A program made the position numbers and the translations under genes. Source: an uncultured Planctomycetaceae bacterium (lineage in GTDB: Bacteria; Planctomycetota; Planctomycetia; Pirellulales; UBA1268). From it: a stretch of 6,769 nt of DNA. Shown piece after piece: positions 6,721 to 6,769 of this stretch. The stretch is taken from positions 1-6,769 of the forward strand of contig CALCGM010000411.1 of NCBI GenBank assembly GCA_937900985.1, read 5' to 3'. The notes beneath the pieces are model-generated. The model had not been told where the DNA came from, did not search any database, and saw nothing but the letters and a program-made list of their open reading frames with translations. The number at the start of each line of letters is the position of its first letter. The first letter of the stretch is position 1.

Positions 6721-6769
6721 CGCCCGCGGATGGTCCAAGCTCGGCAGGCGGCAAAAGTCTCGTCGCAGG

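Noticed and set aside
1..6769. CRISPR array, tRNA/rRNA, insertion sequence, phage or defence genes
   Set aside because: I saw no regularly spaced repeats, cloverleaf sequences, transposase or integrase motifs, or terminal inverted repeats. All substantial coding space is taken by the four genes described.

Overview
The window is a stretch of GC-rich bacterial chromosome carrying three complete genes and one truncated gene. They are a sensor histidine kinase (minus strand, cut by the left edge), an exported PHP-family metal-dependent phosphoesterase, recA and alaS (the last three on the plus strand). The organism is most probably a planctomycete. The hints are an alanyl-tRNA synthetase with a short planctomycete-like loop insertion after the FW of DNFW, a two-PAS kinase ending in an HDG-type H-box, and strong G/C bias at third codon positions. 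This assignment is from memory of family sequences and was not searched.

Layout: bases 1-947 (minus) encode a membrane-anchored PAS-PAS-HisKA_3 sensor kinase whose ATPase domain lies outside the window. Bases 948-1078 are a divergent intergenic region with a perfect 9-bp hairpin. Bases 1079-2440 (plus) encode the PHP protein with an N-terminal export signal. Bases 2441-2619 are an AT-richer recA leader with a possible promoter and a LexA-box-like sequence. Bases 2620-3780 encode RecA. Bases 3781-4016 hold two strong hairpins, probably the recA terminator region, and then an extended -10 promoter. Bases 4017-6659 encode alanyl-tRNA synthetase. Bases 6660-6769 are non-coding as far as visible, with one weak hairpin.

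How the genes relate: recA and alaS are neighbours in several bacterial phyla. Here they are separated by hairpins and a likely separate promoter, so they need not form one operon. The PHP protein and the sensor kinase have no evident mechanistic link to recA or alaS. I see no mobile element, CRISPR array, tRNA, rRNA or defence system. The window reads as ordinary core genome, and its most interesting parts are the non-coding regions around recA.
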